Made by a program: the position numbers and the translations under genes | Notes under the pieces: generated by a model | What the model saw: the letters and a program-made list of their open reading frames with translations, nothing else | Database searches by the model: none | What the model was told of the DNA's origin: nothing | Assembly (NCBI GenBank): GCA_030267565.1 | Contig: BRXU01000003.1 | Coordinates: 8,008,501-8,072,500 of the forward strand | Length of the DNA stretch: 64,000 bases | From: Pleodorina starrii | Taxonomy: Eukaryota; Chlorophyta; Chlorophyceae; Chlamydomonadales; Volvocaceae | Direction of reading: 5' to 3' | Shown: positions 10,487 through 20,500 of the stretch, piece after piece | How positions within the stretch are numbered: position 1 is the first letter of the stretch | Layout: each line of letters starts with the position of its first letter

Positions 10487-10899
10487 TTTCGCGGTAGCCG
10501 GCCCTCACCCGGCCTACCTACCGAATAAATAAAGACGGCTTTCATTGCTTGCAGGTACCCTTTGTGTGTAACGAACGATGATTTCTCATGAAAACTGAAG
10601 GTTTTCTGAGTGCAACGCTAGAAAACCAAGGTTTTCTGTGAACTCAGAGGAGTTGTGCCCTCATAAGGGCGTTGGTACGGCACATGGTGCCAGTTAAGGT
10701 GTCCGCGAAGGCGTGGAGGAGTGATTTTCGGGCTTTGTAGCTACATAGGGTGGTTGCTGCGAGGCTGTGGGCATTAAGGCCTTAGCGATAGCTTTCGCGG
10801 TAGCCGGCCCTCACCCGGCCTACCTACCGAATAAAGACGGCTTTCATTGCTTGCAGGTACCCTTTGTGTGTAACGAACGATGATTTCTCATGAAAACTG
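10487..10899 (+). repeat. B1-A2-B2 block of the SDR element
   Basis: B1 10487-10597, A2 10595-10815 and B2 10793-10899. B carries CCGAATAAATAAAG (AATAAAG in B2) and TGTGTAACG, which includes the algal poly(A) word TGTAA. This block is the source of template switching in the accepted model for PAT-like elements. Confidence 0.8.
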
Positions 10900-11020
10900 C
10901 ATGGCATGACTCTGACTCTGACTCTGACTCTGCTTGAACGGCATACTGGCAGACTGGTAAGGATGTATTGGTGGACTGATAACATGCTTGTTTACCAATA
11001 CGAGTCATACCGAAAGATCG

Positions 11021-11910
11021 TTCCTACGAAAGGCGGGTGTGTGAACCGTCAAGTGGGTTGCCTGGGGTTCCTGGGCCTTAGCCTAGCTCCCACACGTCAA
11101 GCCACGCTCCGTCGCGCCGCTGCCTCCACTACCCACGGCGCCGCCATCGATCCATGCCTTCTTATCATAGAAAGGTACGGTAAGGGCGGCGCGCGAAACA
11201 GAGACAGCGTTCCTACGAAAGGCGGGTGTGTGAACCGTCAAGTGGGTTGCCTGGGGTTCCTGGGCCTCAGCCTAGCTCCCACACGTCAAGCCACGCTCCG
11301 TCGCGCCGCTGCCTCCACTACCCACGGCGCCGCCATCGATCCATGCCTTCTTATCATAGAAAGGTACGGTAAGGGCGGCGCGCGAAACAGAGACAGCGTT
11401 CCTACGAAAGGCGGGTGTGTGAACCGTCAACCTCAGCCTAGCTCCCACACGTCAAGCCTCGTTCCGTCGCGCCGCTGCCTCCACTACCCACGGCGCCGAC
11501 ATCGATCCATGCCTTCTTATCATAGAAAGGTACGGTAAAGGTGGCGCGCGAAACAGAGACAGCGTTCCTACGAAAGGCGGGTGTGTGAACCGTCAAGTGG
11601 GTTGCCTGGGGTTCCTGGGCCTCAGCCTAGCTCCCACACGTCAAGCCACGCTCCGTCGCGCCGCTGCCTCCACTACCCACGGCGCCGCCATCGATCCATG
11701 CCTTCTTATCATAGAAAGGTACGGTAAGGGCGGCGCGCGAAACAGAGACAGCGTTCCTACGAAAGGCGGGTGTGTGAACCGTCAACCTCAGCCTAGCTCC
11801 CACACGTCAAGCCTCGTTCCGTCGCGCCGCTGCCTCCACTACCCACGGCGCCGACATCGATCCATGCCTTCTTATCATAGAAAGGTACGGTAAAGGTGGC
11901 GCATGGGACA
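11021..11910 (+). repeat. Tandem array of 189- and 166-bp units
   Basis: Units begin TTCCTACGAAAGGCGGGTGTG at 11021, 11210, 11399, 11565 and 11754, giving spacings of 189, 189, 166 and 189. The 166-bp units lack a 23-bp internal piece. The 189-bp units are 63 codons long, so one frame stays open across them. The order of unit types is the same in the inverted copy at 28165-29045, so the whole array was duplicated at once. Confidence 0.9.
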
Positions 11911-12499
11911 CTGTAGCCCCGAATGGATTGCTGGGTTAGAATCCATATGAGGGCGGAGGGGGGGGGGGCTACGTAACCCAGAGGGGAGGGAACCGTTCCT
12001 GATATTGGAGGCCCTATCGCAGTAAGGAATGTTGTCGGTCTTGTCTTACATGCCATTGCAGTCGGGCATTGTGGTTGCAGGGCACCGTGCGTGCGTTCGC
12101 TGCCGCACCCTGCCGAACCGGTCTGGCCCGCGGGTCGATCTACACACGTATTCGTTCCTGACATCTTTCTGGACATGCACCTCTAAAAGCTAGCTTATTT
12201 TCGTGATTTTCATGTTTGCTGCTTGTAAGGTAATTATTTTGGAGTAATGCAACGTGATCCATCTAACACGGTCCTCCAAGTGATGTTCAAGGTGTCTCAT
12301 CCCTTTTCATGGCATTTTCCTTACAAGTACAATTATGTTTAGAATCCATGGACTGGGTGGTAGTTGAGAATGTTCTATTGGCCTCTACACCGCCCCGTTG
12401 ACCACAGTCTAATTCTATCCATACTCCCCAAACATCTGACAATGCATCCGAGCATTATTTCGACTCTCAATACTTGACTTTCCGTTGTGGATCCTAATT

Positions 12500-12590
12500 T
12501 TCATTTTGGCGGCCTGAGGAGCAAACTCCTTAAGGAAAATGTATCTTTCGGCCGCCCCAAAAAAAAATTTCGCGGCCTCCGGCCGCGATG
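12500..12590. repeat. Hairpin-rich terminus of the 1.7-kb repeat
   Basis: GGCGGCC (near 12509) pairs with GGCCGCC (near 12550), with AGGAG-CAA-ACTCCT nested inside. A second perfect hairpin CGCGGCC-TCC-GGCCGCG follows at about 12571-12587. The same structures occur in the copy at 27475-27570. Confidence 0.75.
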
Positions 12591-12626
12591 AAGGTTCAGA
12601 CCTGTCCATAACACCGAAAATTTGCC

Positions 12627-14249
12627 GGGGGCATCAGCATACGTATGCATCATTAATGATGTACATTGTATTCGGCATTGTATTCGGCGTCGGTCGGTTC
12701 CATTGCTTGGCAGCGCTTTATTGTTGGGTTTGTATCCACACGCATAGCACGGTGGTCATTCACTTGCTGTGAGTTGCGTATTTCGAAGGCAGCAGGTAAA
12801 CAGCGAGTACTGTGTCGGTGTATAGTGCCGAGTGCGTGGAATGAAGCGGATGGCATCTATCGCAAACGCGTTCGTGGCGAGTCTTGATCGGCGAGCGACA
12901 GATGGATGGTGTGCGTGTATCTGGCCATCCAGGCTGCCATCTGCAAAGCATAATGGCGGCTTTCATTTTACTAACAGGTTATTTGCTTGCAGCAGGATAT
13001 CTACTTCATATCATTGTGTGCCTTGTTGGTGTGCGCAGATAGCTAGTGCGTGCGCGTTTAGAGCATATATACCCGGTAGTTTTCATGAGTAGTTGCCTTA
13101 CCGCTTGAAGACGGGGATGGAGTCGGGTACCTGCGAGCAGAAGAGTATGCTTGCTTCCGTGGGAGGAGGCGAGCCTGGTAACCGACTGCGCTATCTGCCG
13201 CGGGGCGGTGTAATGGGCAGAAGACGCAGCGGAAACCTGTCAGTACTGACTAAATGAACTCGCGAAATTGCTCTTTCCGTCGCGCTCAGCGCGACTTGCA
13301 CTTCGCTCTCACCGGTACGGCCAGGCCGTACCGCCAACGAACAGCCGAGAACGCTCTCGGCAAATACACAGAAAACCTTGGTTTTCTTCGTTTCACTCAG
13401 AAAACCTTCAGTTCCGTAAGGCCTTCGTCCACTATCGATCGATTATACTATTTATTTCTTGTCGTCCGCGGCTAGCGTGGCCGTACGCTGGCTGGGTCCA
13501 TCTGCCTTCGCTAGTTCATCATCCGGATATACGGCTTGCATCGCAGGCTTGTCTGTGCAAGTTATGGGGCAGAGTGGATGCATGGATTTAAGGACCGGTG
13601 CTGCATTTTAACGCGCGCGCTGGATGGTGTACACTGGCAAAGGCTCGCTGTGCACGTAGCCAGCTTGAGAGGATGAACTGGATGGACGAGTCGATGGCGC
13701 CCGCCACCACCTAGAAGATAGAATAGATAGATCGATTGGTCGGCCTGCCCGGCCTGTTTCATATATACGGGCGACGTCCGCCTGTGCTGGGAGGCCTCGC
13801 TGCAGCCGGCGGCTCGTCACGAGCTTGAGCCTTCCCGTCCGTTAGTTTTGATTGTCACGCAGCGGGCACATTATTCCGGCGTGCGTGCATGCATTGTTGC
13901 ACGCCTCGGTGCCGCTCTTGCTCGTGGCTGGCTGGCTTGCATTGCATTGGCTGCTGGTATGTAACAATAATACTGATAAGACACTACACCCGACGTCTTC
14001 CAGCAATGCGATCTTGACGGGAACTCTACACCGGCCCCGGCCATCCATACAAGCAAGCCTCGCTCCTGAACTGCCACGGGTAGAAAGATCAGGCCTGTGC
14101 TGGACGGATAGGATGACGCCCTCCCCCTCGCGCGCCGCCCTTCCCCTCGCCGCCCTCTCCCGAGCCTAGACGCCCTCCATCCCCCGCCCCCTCCATCCCT
14201 CGCTCTCCCCCGCCCAAACCAATACCTCCACCGCCGCCGCCGTCAACCT
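12627..14249. other. Non-genic stretch with SDR relic and hairpins
   Basis: No complete gene is recognised. It holds the hairpin cluster at 13283-13362, a minus-strand SDR terminus relic (13370-13411), and a short Pro-codon-rich stretch near 14115-14245 (SPPPKPIPPPPP in one frame). That stretch may be a scrap of a Hyp-rich exon, cut off by the LINE 3' end at about 14250. Confidence 0.5.
13283..13411 (-). repeat. Hairpin cluster and relic of an SDR-element terminus
   Basis: Three perfect hairpins follow each other: GTCGCGC-TCA-GCGCGAC, CGGTACGGCC-A-GGCCGTACCG and GCCGAGA-ACGC-TCTCGGC. Directly after, AGAAAACCTTGGTTTTCT and ACTCAGAAAACCTTCAG (13370-13411) are the reverse complement of the first ~40 bases of repeat A at 9068, including the terminal CTGAAG. 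This marks a second, decayed or divergent Kangaroo-type terminus on the minus strand. Confidence 0.65.
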
Positions 14250-14606
14250 ACCCCGTGCGGATTCCACCAGGGACGGATCCAAGTCATGGCTGTCGAGATC
14301 CGCTGCTGTCAAAAGCTTCTAAAGAGCTCTTGCCCCCATTTGGGTCTCCCGCGCAAGTAGATAGACGACAGGACCCTTAATGTAGTCTCCTCCACGTAGC
14401 CCTCGGACTTCGCCTCTCCCGACTCGCACGCCTACCTAACGCTCCCAAGTCCCTAGGATGCGGAGTGATAATAAATAATAATAATAATACGCCCGACCGG
14501 AGGCCGAGGCGTGGGTTAAGGGAGCAGAGGAGGTGGGGTGACGGGTTTCCCCGGTCCCAGTCCTCCCCCGCCACCGCGGTGGGGGTTGAGAACGAGTATG
14601 TGTTGG

Positions 14607-15745
14607 TTATGTGCCCGTCTGCTGTGGCGTCTCGTGCGGGGCGCGTTCCATTTGCCGCCGGGTGATCACAATCTTGTTGAGCGCCCGGACAGCGTGATCG
14701 TGGAGTTCGTTGCAGCATGTTTTGGCCGCTTCGCTGCCCGCCCCTAGGGTGCGGAGAAGGGGGCGTAAGTCTTTTCGGATGGTACCGGCGAAGCCTAGGC
14801 TGATGGCCTCCTGTGCTGTGTAGCAGACTTTCCATCCCTCCTTCGTGAGGAGCTTGGCTAGCTCGGTGTGTTGGTGGGCTTTGTCGTGTTGTTTCTGCTT
14901 GTGGTTGGTATCTGCTGTGTATCCTATTTCTATGATGTGCACGGTGTGCTGACTGGGGTCCGGAGGTCCCATGTATTCGGCCTCTTGTGCCTCGTTGAGA
15001 GGGATGCTAGGGATGAGGAGTAGATCGGGGCGCATTTTGAGCCGTTCTTCCTCCGGGGTGTTTGGGAGCAGCCAGTGCGGTAGTCTTGTGCCTGCTACAT
15101 AGTCCGGCCGGTCGTCTGCGGGGCAGGCGTCCATGACCGTGTAGCATCCCCCGTTGATTCCCCGAGCGAGCGTACTGGTGATGGTTTGAACCGCCTGATT
15201 GTGCCGAAGAATGTATAGGGCGCGCATCCGTGGGTGGCGGCAGCCACCCAGGATATGCCCCCCGGAGTCGGGGTTGTGGCACAGGGGGCAGCTTCCTGAC
15301 GCAACTGGGCCTCCCGGGGCCAATGATTTCCTGAAGCGGTTCGCGAGCTTGGCGTTCCATAGTTGGCCGTACAGGTAGTCGAAGCACCGTTTGGCGTGCT
15401 TGTGTCGGCCTATCTTGCGCTGTAGGGTGCGTGCGCTGGCATTGATGTCCAGGTCGGGTATGGTATTGGCAACAAACTTCATGTAATCTGTCTCATTTGT
15501 GTAGCCCGAGTGCGTTTCCGGACGCACTAGGGCTTCGATGCCCCGGTTGAGGTCGTTGGCAAAGTGCCCAGCATTCTTCTCAGGCCCATGTATCTTCCGT
15601 AGCCACCAGTATTGGTTACGTGGGTTATTGTCAGATGTTTCGGTTGTGCTCAGTGCGTCGGGGTCGAGCTTTGCAAGGCCTCGCGCGGCCCGTACGGCTG
15701 CTTTATCTGCTTCTTCGTTGTATTTTACGCCAGTGTGGGCTTTTA
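14607..15745 (-). pseudogene. LINE polyprotein C-terminal part with CCHC motif
   Basis: One frame runs from about 15745 down to the stop near 14607. It begins with the end of an RNase H domain (KVKAHTGVKYNEEAD, last catalytic Asp). It continues through WWLRKIHGPEKNAGHFANDL to a zinc motif CPLCHNPDSGGHILGGC (CX2CX7HX4C), the usual C-terminal knuckle of LINE polyproteins, then ~200 residues including VHIIEIGYTAD and KEGWKVCYTAQEAISLG. This region is thought to bind RNA during target-primed reverse transcription. No start codon of its own is expected; it is the tail of a longer ORF. Confidence 0.75.
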
Positions 15746-16023
15746 CTTTAAGTAGGGAAGTTGTTAAATTGCATGCTGCTCTCTTTAAGAGTAGTGACTA
15801 TCTGCTCAAGCAGGGCCTTATGTTTGCTGAGCCGGAGTTTCTGTGGGTTATTGATCATCTTTTTTATTAGGTAAAGGGCTGCGGCTGAGTCCGTCCAGAT
15901 GGATAAGTGGGTGTTGTCCTCAGGCGTCCTCCGATGCGGAGTGAGAATACCGGTATTGAGTGGACAGGAGCCAACCTGTTCAGCCGGACGTACATTCCGC
16001 GCCGCCTTTTGGCTACATGTCAA
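15746..16023 (-). pseudogene. LINE RNase H fragment
   Basis: The frame contains IWTDSAAALYLIKK, a typical RNase H motif with catalytic Asp, followed by a helical stretch (KHKALLEQIVTTLKES). It is separated from the KVKAHTG motif by a one-base frameshift near 15745. Upstream, TGILTPHRRTPEDN replaces the expected segment, showing a deletion at a CTCCGCATC repeat. Confidence 0.7.
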
Positions 16024-16135
16024 CGTGCCAGACGGCCACTTGGTTTACGCGGCCCACTCCCCGGGCAGGGCCAAAGCCCCACCAGCTGACTCGGTTCTAT
16101 TGCATCTCGAACTAACCTCTCGCGGAGGAACTGCC

Positions 16136-17530
16136 CGAAGGCTCAGAGGTGTTCTCGTTTAGGCAGCGGGCATCCAGCGGTTCGGCCCAATCAAGTTCCT
16201 AGCAGCTAGCACTCGAGCAACTCCACCCGTACGGATCTAACGAGGCCCCGCCCTTCTTCGGGCTTCAAGGAAGCCGACACCCCCTGTCCTAAGAAGGTCC
16301 ATGTCTACGTATTGTTCCGCCCTTTCCATTTCCATCCTTTACTCCGCCCCTTCTGCCTCCCTTCGAGATTCTACGCCCCACTGCCGCATCAACTCACCGG
16401 TGGACCCGCGCGCGGTCATTCGTGGCAATCACCGCTTTGGGCACCAACCTGACACCGAGAGCTGCTAGCTGGGACCAGGAACCTATCGCACCACACCGCG
16501 TAGCGATTCCATATGCAAACGGCAGGTGGGCTCTGAGGCCTTCAGTGCGGGCTTCGCTTAGGCTAGCTGGCGCCTGTGACACAGGCGAGGGATGAGGGGC
16601 TTCAATCTGGCCTCCCTTTCTGGGTCCTAGCAGAGGCTTCTCGCGGGGCTGCGGGGACTCTTGCCCCGGCGCCTCGATCTGCTGGGATCCCGGCGGCTCG
16701 ACGGCCTACTTGTCGACTCAGGGGTACCACTGAGTCGACACGTACGTAAGCCGTCGAGCCGGGGTCCCAGAGGATTCAGGTAAAGGTCCGGGGCGTCGCG
16801 GGTTCAATCGCAAGCGCAGCGAGTACAGGGCAGCCGGCAAGCGAAACGCTGCACCAAGGTTTCTGTGATCTTTCCCCGACCGGCTTCGTGAGGCGTGAAG
16901 CAAGTATTGGCGATCTGGCTTTGCTCTCAGTGTCCCTTATGTAGAGCCCCCAACGGCGCCCGGTGCACGGACGCTTGGGACGAACCTGAAGGGCGCGCAT
17001 AATGTGCTCAATCTGGGCATCGGTTATCAGTCGGCACGACTTCCCAGCCACCAGCCCATGGACGCTTTCGGACATGTATGGCTCACCCATCATGCATTTT
17101 TAGGCGGGGAGGCGGGCCGTCAGCGCGGATCCCTCCTCCTGGCATCAGACCTCATCAGATCGCGAACTTAATGCCGCCGATGGGGGCGCCGCGCCAGATC
17201 TAGACTTTCAATTTGCGCATGTTGCTTGGCGCCCTCGCGCGTCGTTGCTGGCAAAGGTTGTCCGTTCACCCTTCACCCTTCAACCTTCACTTGCTTCCGT
17301 CCAGTCTGCAGCAAAGGGCACGAATGGTCGCGAGCCCTGACCAGGATGCTTTTGCTTTGTCCGTCCCTGCCCCAGGTCACACCACCCGCCGCTCGCCCCT
17401 CTTCGCCTTCCCCCAAAACCTCGCACCCCTTGCACTTCCCTCACAGGGGCCGCCGTACGGCTTTCCGCCCCCATATGAGTCTCTGCTACACCAGCATGGA
17501 TCACAACCTTGATATTCATCATCAATTCCG
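16136..17530. other. Unassigned stretch upstream of the pherophorin gene
   Basis: No gene is recognised with confidence. Minus-strand open frames at 16394-16582 and 16776-17093 (105 codons) have no family motif I can name. A large palindrome lies at 16694-16761. The last few hundred bases presumably contain the promoter of the pherophorin gene that starts at 17531. Confidence 0.45.
16694..16761. repeat. Two-tier palindrome
   Basis: CGGCTCGACGGC (16694-16705) pairs perfectly with 16750-16761, and inside it TGTCGACTCAG (16711-16721) pairs perfectly with 16730-16740 around GGGTACCA. The transcript or single strand would form a long interrupted hairpin. Confidence 0.9.
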
Positions 17531-20500
17531 ATGGCACGATTAGCAGGAGGGCTCTCTTTGGTCGCCCTGCTCATTGCTCTGTAAGTTGGCAGCAGATCAC
17601 TTCTGTTCGGTAGCCAGCGCTACACGGCAAGCATTTCGAGACGGAAAGGCCATAACCTGTTTGAGTTCCTAGTTTTAATTGAAATCGAGTTGCATCACAA
17701 ATCCGATCACTTCGGGCATGGGGACCTCTCGCAAGCTTCGCAGTTTTTCGTCGTTCCCTCTTCCAGCTAGATTTTCGGTGGTTGATAAATAAAACCGAAC
17801 AGCTCATGCCTTGGCCAAAGCATGCCCTACCTACCGAAAATAATGCTGGAGTAAAAAAAATATTTATTTGTCCCGAATTGTGCCGCAGGGCTGCTGCTGT
17901 CGGAGCTCAAACAGTTCTTCCGACGACGCGTGCTCCGCCGCCGCGTTCTCCTGCTGCGCCTGTCGGCGTGCCACAGTTCCCGTTTCACGGCTGCCTTCGA
18001 ACGACCACCAGCGAGGCCGCCTACAGCATCGCTGCCGATGTCGAGTCGGTCGGCAACGGCACGTACTGCTTCACGATCAAGGTCGCGGACTGCAACACCA
18101 CGTGCTGCAAAGCCGACCTCTACAAGATCGAGGTACGCGAACGAACCCGGGCTGGCACGCACGCGACCGCTCAGCAAGCAAGCCAAGGCTAGCGCAAGTC
18201 CCGGTCATGCGTACAAGCCAGCGGCTGCGGCACGTATCGAATGTAAAGCAACGTTTCGTCTGCCCTGCCTACGTACCCTTCCGGGGCGTCGTCCTTGAGA
18301 TGTCCCGGCCATCCTGACCAGCACGTCGGCTTCTTCTGCTGCACGTGTGGTTTGGGCTGCCTAGCCACTGTTGCGGTTTTGTCATGGATGGGTTGTGACC
18401 CCAGAAGCGATGGAAAACATGGACCCGGGCGCAACGTTTGGGTGTAGGACCAACCCAGCCATCTTCCAGCCACTGCAAGCATTCCGGCTGACCGCCTCTT
18501 CCCGCAACCGCCGCCGCCCCTGTCGTGCCACATTATATGACGACTGCCACCTCGGTCGCGGAACCCCTTTTTTCCCCATCTGGCGGCCCTGTCCCTCCCC
18601 CCTCGCCCCCTTGCCAACCACCCTCCTGTCCAGGTCAACGTTTACCAAAGTTGCGATGTGTCGCCTGGCCCGGTTATCACCTCCACCATCAACGGCACCA
18701 GGACCCTCACCAGCCCCGCCTTCGACCAGCCCGCCACCGGCCCTGCGGGCGCCACTTTTCTGCGCTTCTCACAACTGGGAATGAACACAACCAGCGCGGT
18801 TGACGCCCGATTCTGCGTCACGCTGCGGACCAACCGGGTCGGCCAGGGCTGTGACACGCTCGAGGAGCTGTGCGTGCCGCCCCCCGGCTACCCGGCAGGC
18901 ACCTGCACGTTTGCCTTTTTCAACGCGCAGCGCTCCTGCTGCCCCATCTCCAGCACCCCTCGCCGCAGCTTCCCGCCTTCACCACTGCCGCCGTTGCGGC
19001 CACCGGCGGCGCTCCCTCCGAGGCCACCAGGCGATTTTTCGACGGTCACCGACATCCCGCCGCTGCCACCCTCCCCTCTACCGCCCTCCCCACAGCCTCC
19101 CTCGCCACCGCCGCCCTCACCCCTACCGCCCTCTCCGCCGCCACCCTCTCCCCCCCTGCCGCCTCCGTCTCCACCGCCTCCCTCTCCGCCGCCGCCGCCC
19201 CCGCCGCCGCCCCCGCCACCGCCATCTCCTCGCCCGCCGCCGCCATCTCCTCCCCTGCGGCCGCCCTCTCCACCGCCGCCGCCGCCCCCTCCGCCGCCCC
19301 CTCCGCCGCCTCCCCCGCCGCCCTCCCCGTCGCCGCCCCTGCCGCCACCCCCTCCACCGCCGCCTTCTCCGCCGCCGCCACCCCCGCCGCCGCCGCCCCC
19401 GCCGCCGCCACCCTTGCCCCCTCCGCCGCCGCCTCCGCCTCCGCCCCCGCCACCCCCACCAAATCCGCCACCGCCTTCTCCCCCCTCGCCTCCTCCTCCC
19501 CCTCCACCGCCTTCTCCTCCCTTTCCCCCTCCGCCTCCGCCGCCTCCGCCGCCCCCGCCGCCGCCATCTCCACCCTTGCCGCCGCCCCCTCCACCGCCTC
19601 CTCGTCCACCCTCTCCGCCGCCGCCCCCTCCTCCCCCGCCGCCGCCGCCATCCCCAACGCCACCCTCTCCCCTGCCGCCCGCCCGTCCCCTGCCACCCTC
19701 ACCCCCGTCGCCCTCCCCCCCACCGCCCTCTCCCCCCCGACCGCCTTCTCCTCCGAAACCACCAGCACCCCCGCGGCCGCCCTCTCCCTCGCCACCGACT
19801 CCCCCCCGCCCGCCTTCCCCCCCCTTGCCACCCTCCCCTCCGCGCCCACGCCTCCCGCCGCGCGCACCCTCGCCCCCGAGGCCCTCCCCCCCGAGGCCCC
19901 CCCAGCCGCCCCCTGCCCTCCCGCCTCTTCCTCCCGCGACCTGCGTCACCCCCACCTCGCCACCCCAGCCCTGCATAGTCTGCATCAACCTGATGCTCCT
20001 CCAGATCTTCGCCTACCGCCCCTACGGCTTCGACGAGGCCACCTGCACCGCCATCCAGGCCTCTGTTGCAGCCAGCCTCAACTCCCTCACGTCCCGGCTC
20101 CGGGCGGGTATGGACAGCGCCTTTGCGCCCGCCGACTGCTTCACCAGCGTGGCGACCGTGTGCGGTACCTTTGCCTCCCGGGCCGAGGCAGCCAAGCTGC
20201 CCGCCTCGGCGCTGTCTGCGCTGGTAGACCGCTGGGTGGAGGTGGCGGCGGGGGGCGACCTGTGCAGGCCCGAGATCGCGGACTACACCTTCCTAGCCAC
20301 CACCGGCACGGGGTCATGTCTGCCGCTACGAGAGAACCGCACTTGCGTCCGGGAGAGGGTGCCCTTTGCGGAGGAATCGTAAGTGCCGGCCGTGCGTGTG
20401 TGTGTATGTGTGTATGTGACATGCCAGGGGGGAGGCCGGGAGGAGTGGAGCGAGGGGCCGGGAGCTGTCCTAGGATGAGGGCCCCGTGAGTGAATTGCGG

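Larger units (their letters stand above)
9068..10899 (+). mobile_element. Kangaroo/PAT-type split-direct-repeat retroelement, gag only
   Basis: The ends have the A1-internal-B1-A2-B2 order typical of PAT and Volvox Kangaroo elements. A1 is 9068-9288 and A2 is 10595-10815 (221 bp each, one or few differences). B1 is 10487-10597 and B2 is 10793-10899 (111 and 107 bp, differing mainly by one AATA unit). A and B overlap in TTTCGCGGTAGCCGGCCCTC. CTG is shared at the B1/A2 junction and is also the outermost trinucleotide at both ends, as expected for integration of a circular intermediate by a tyrosine recombinase. The 1.83-kb element carries only a Gag-like ORF (9302-10072). No reverse transcriptase, RNase H or recombinase is present, so it must be mobilised in trans. 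B contains TGTAA, the volvocine poly(A) signal. Confidence 0.85.
10926..12626. mobile_element. 1.7-kb end fragment of a repeat family (inverted copy at 27441-29143)
   Basis: This 1,701-bp stretch is the reverse complement of 27441-29143 with very few differences (for example a single A/T change near 12570). It contains the same five-unit tandem array, the same hairpins and the same terminus ...AAAATTTGCCG. The copy at 27441 is part of a 4.35-kb insertion inside a Gypsy element. The present copy stops at a TGACTC microsatellite (10907-10932) beside the SDR element and looks truncated at that end. No transposase or polymerase is encoded. Open frames here (for example the one at 11793-12176 on the minus strand) are conserved between the copies only because the copies are so recent. 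Confidence 0.8.
14250..16135 (-). mobile_element. 5'-truncated LINE (RNase H and C-terminal zinc region plus 3' UTR)
   Basis: The minus strand reads RNase H, then a CCHC-bearing C-terminal region, then a 3' UTR that includes a TTA/ATT microsatellite near 14470. The 3' UTR and 3' end match the plus-strand fragment at 47190-47555 (for example CGCATCCTAGGGACTTGGGA, GCGGATCTCGACAGCCATG and CCCTGGTGGAA). Reverse transcriptase and endonuclease are missing, as expected for 5' truncation. The RNase H part is frameshifted near 15745 and carries an internal deletion near 15945. It is a dead copy. Confidence 0.75.

Noticed and set aside
18888..19988. Gly-, Ala- and Arg-rich long open frames overlapping the pherophorin rod, and similar ones at 3283-3882
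   Set aside because: They are shadows of Pro-codon repeats; the Pro/Ser frame is the one continuous with the Cys-rich domains and with splice phases.
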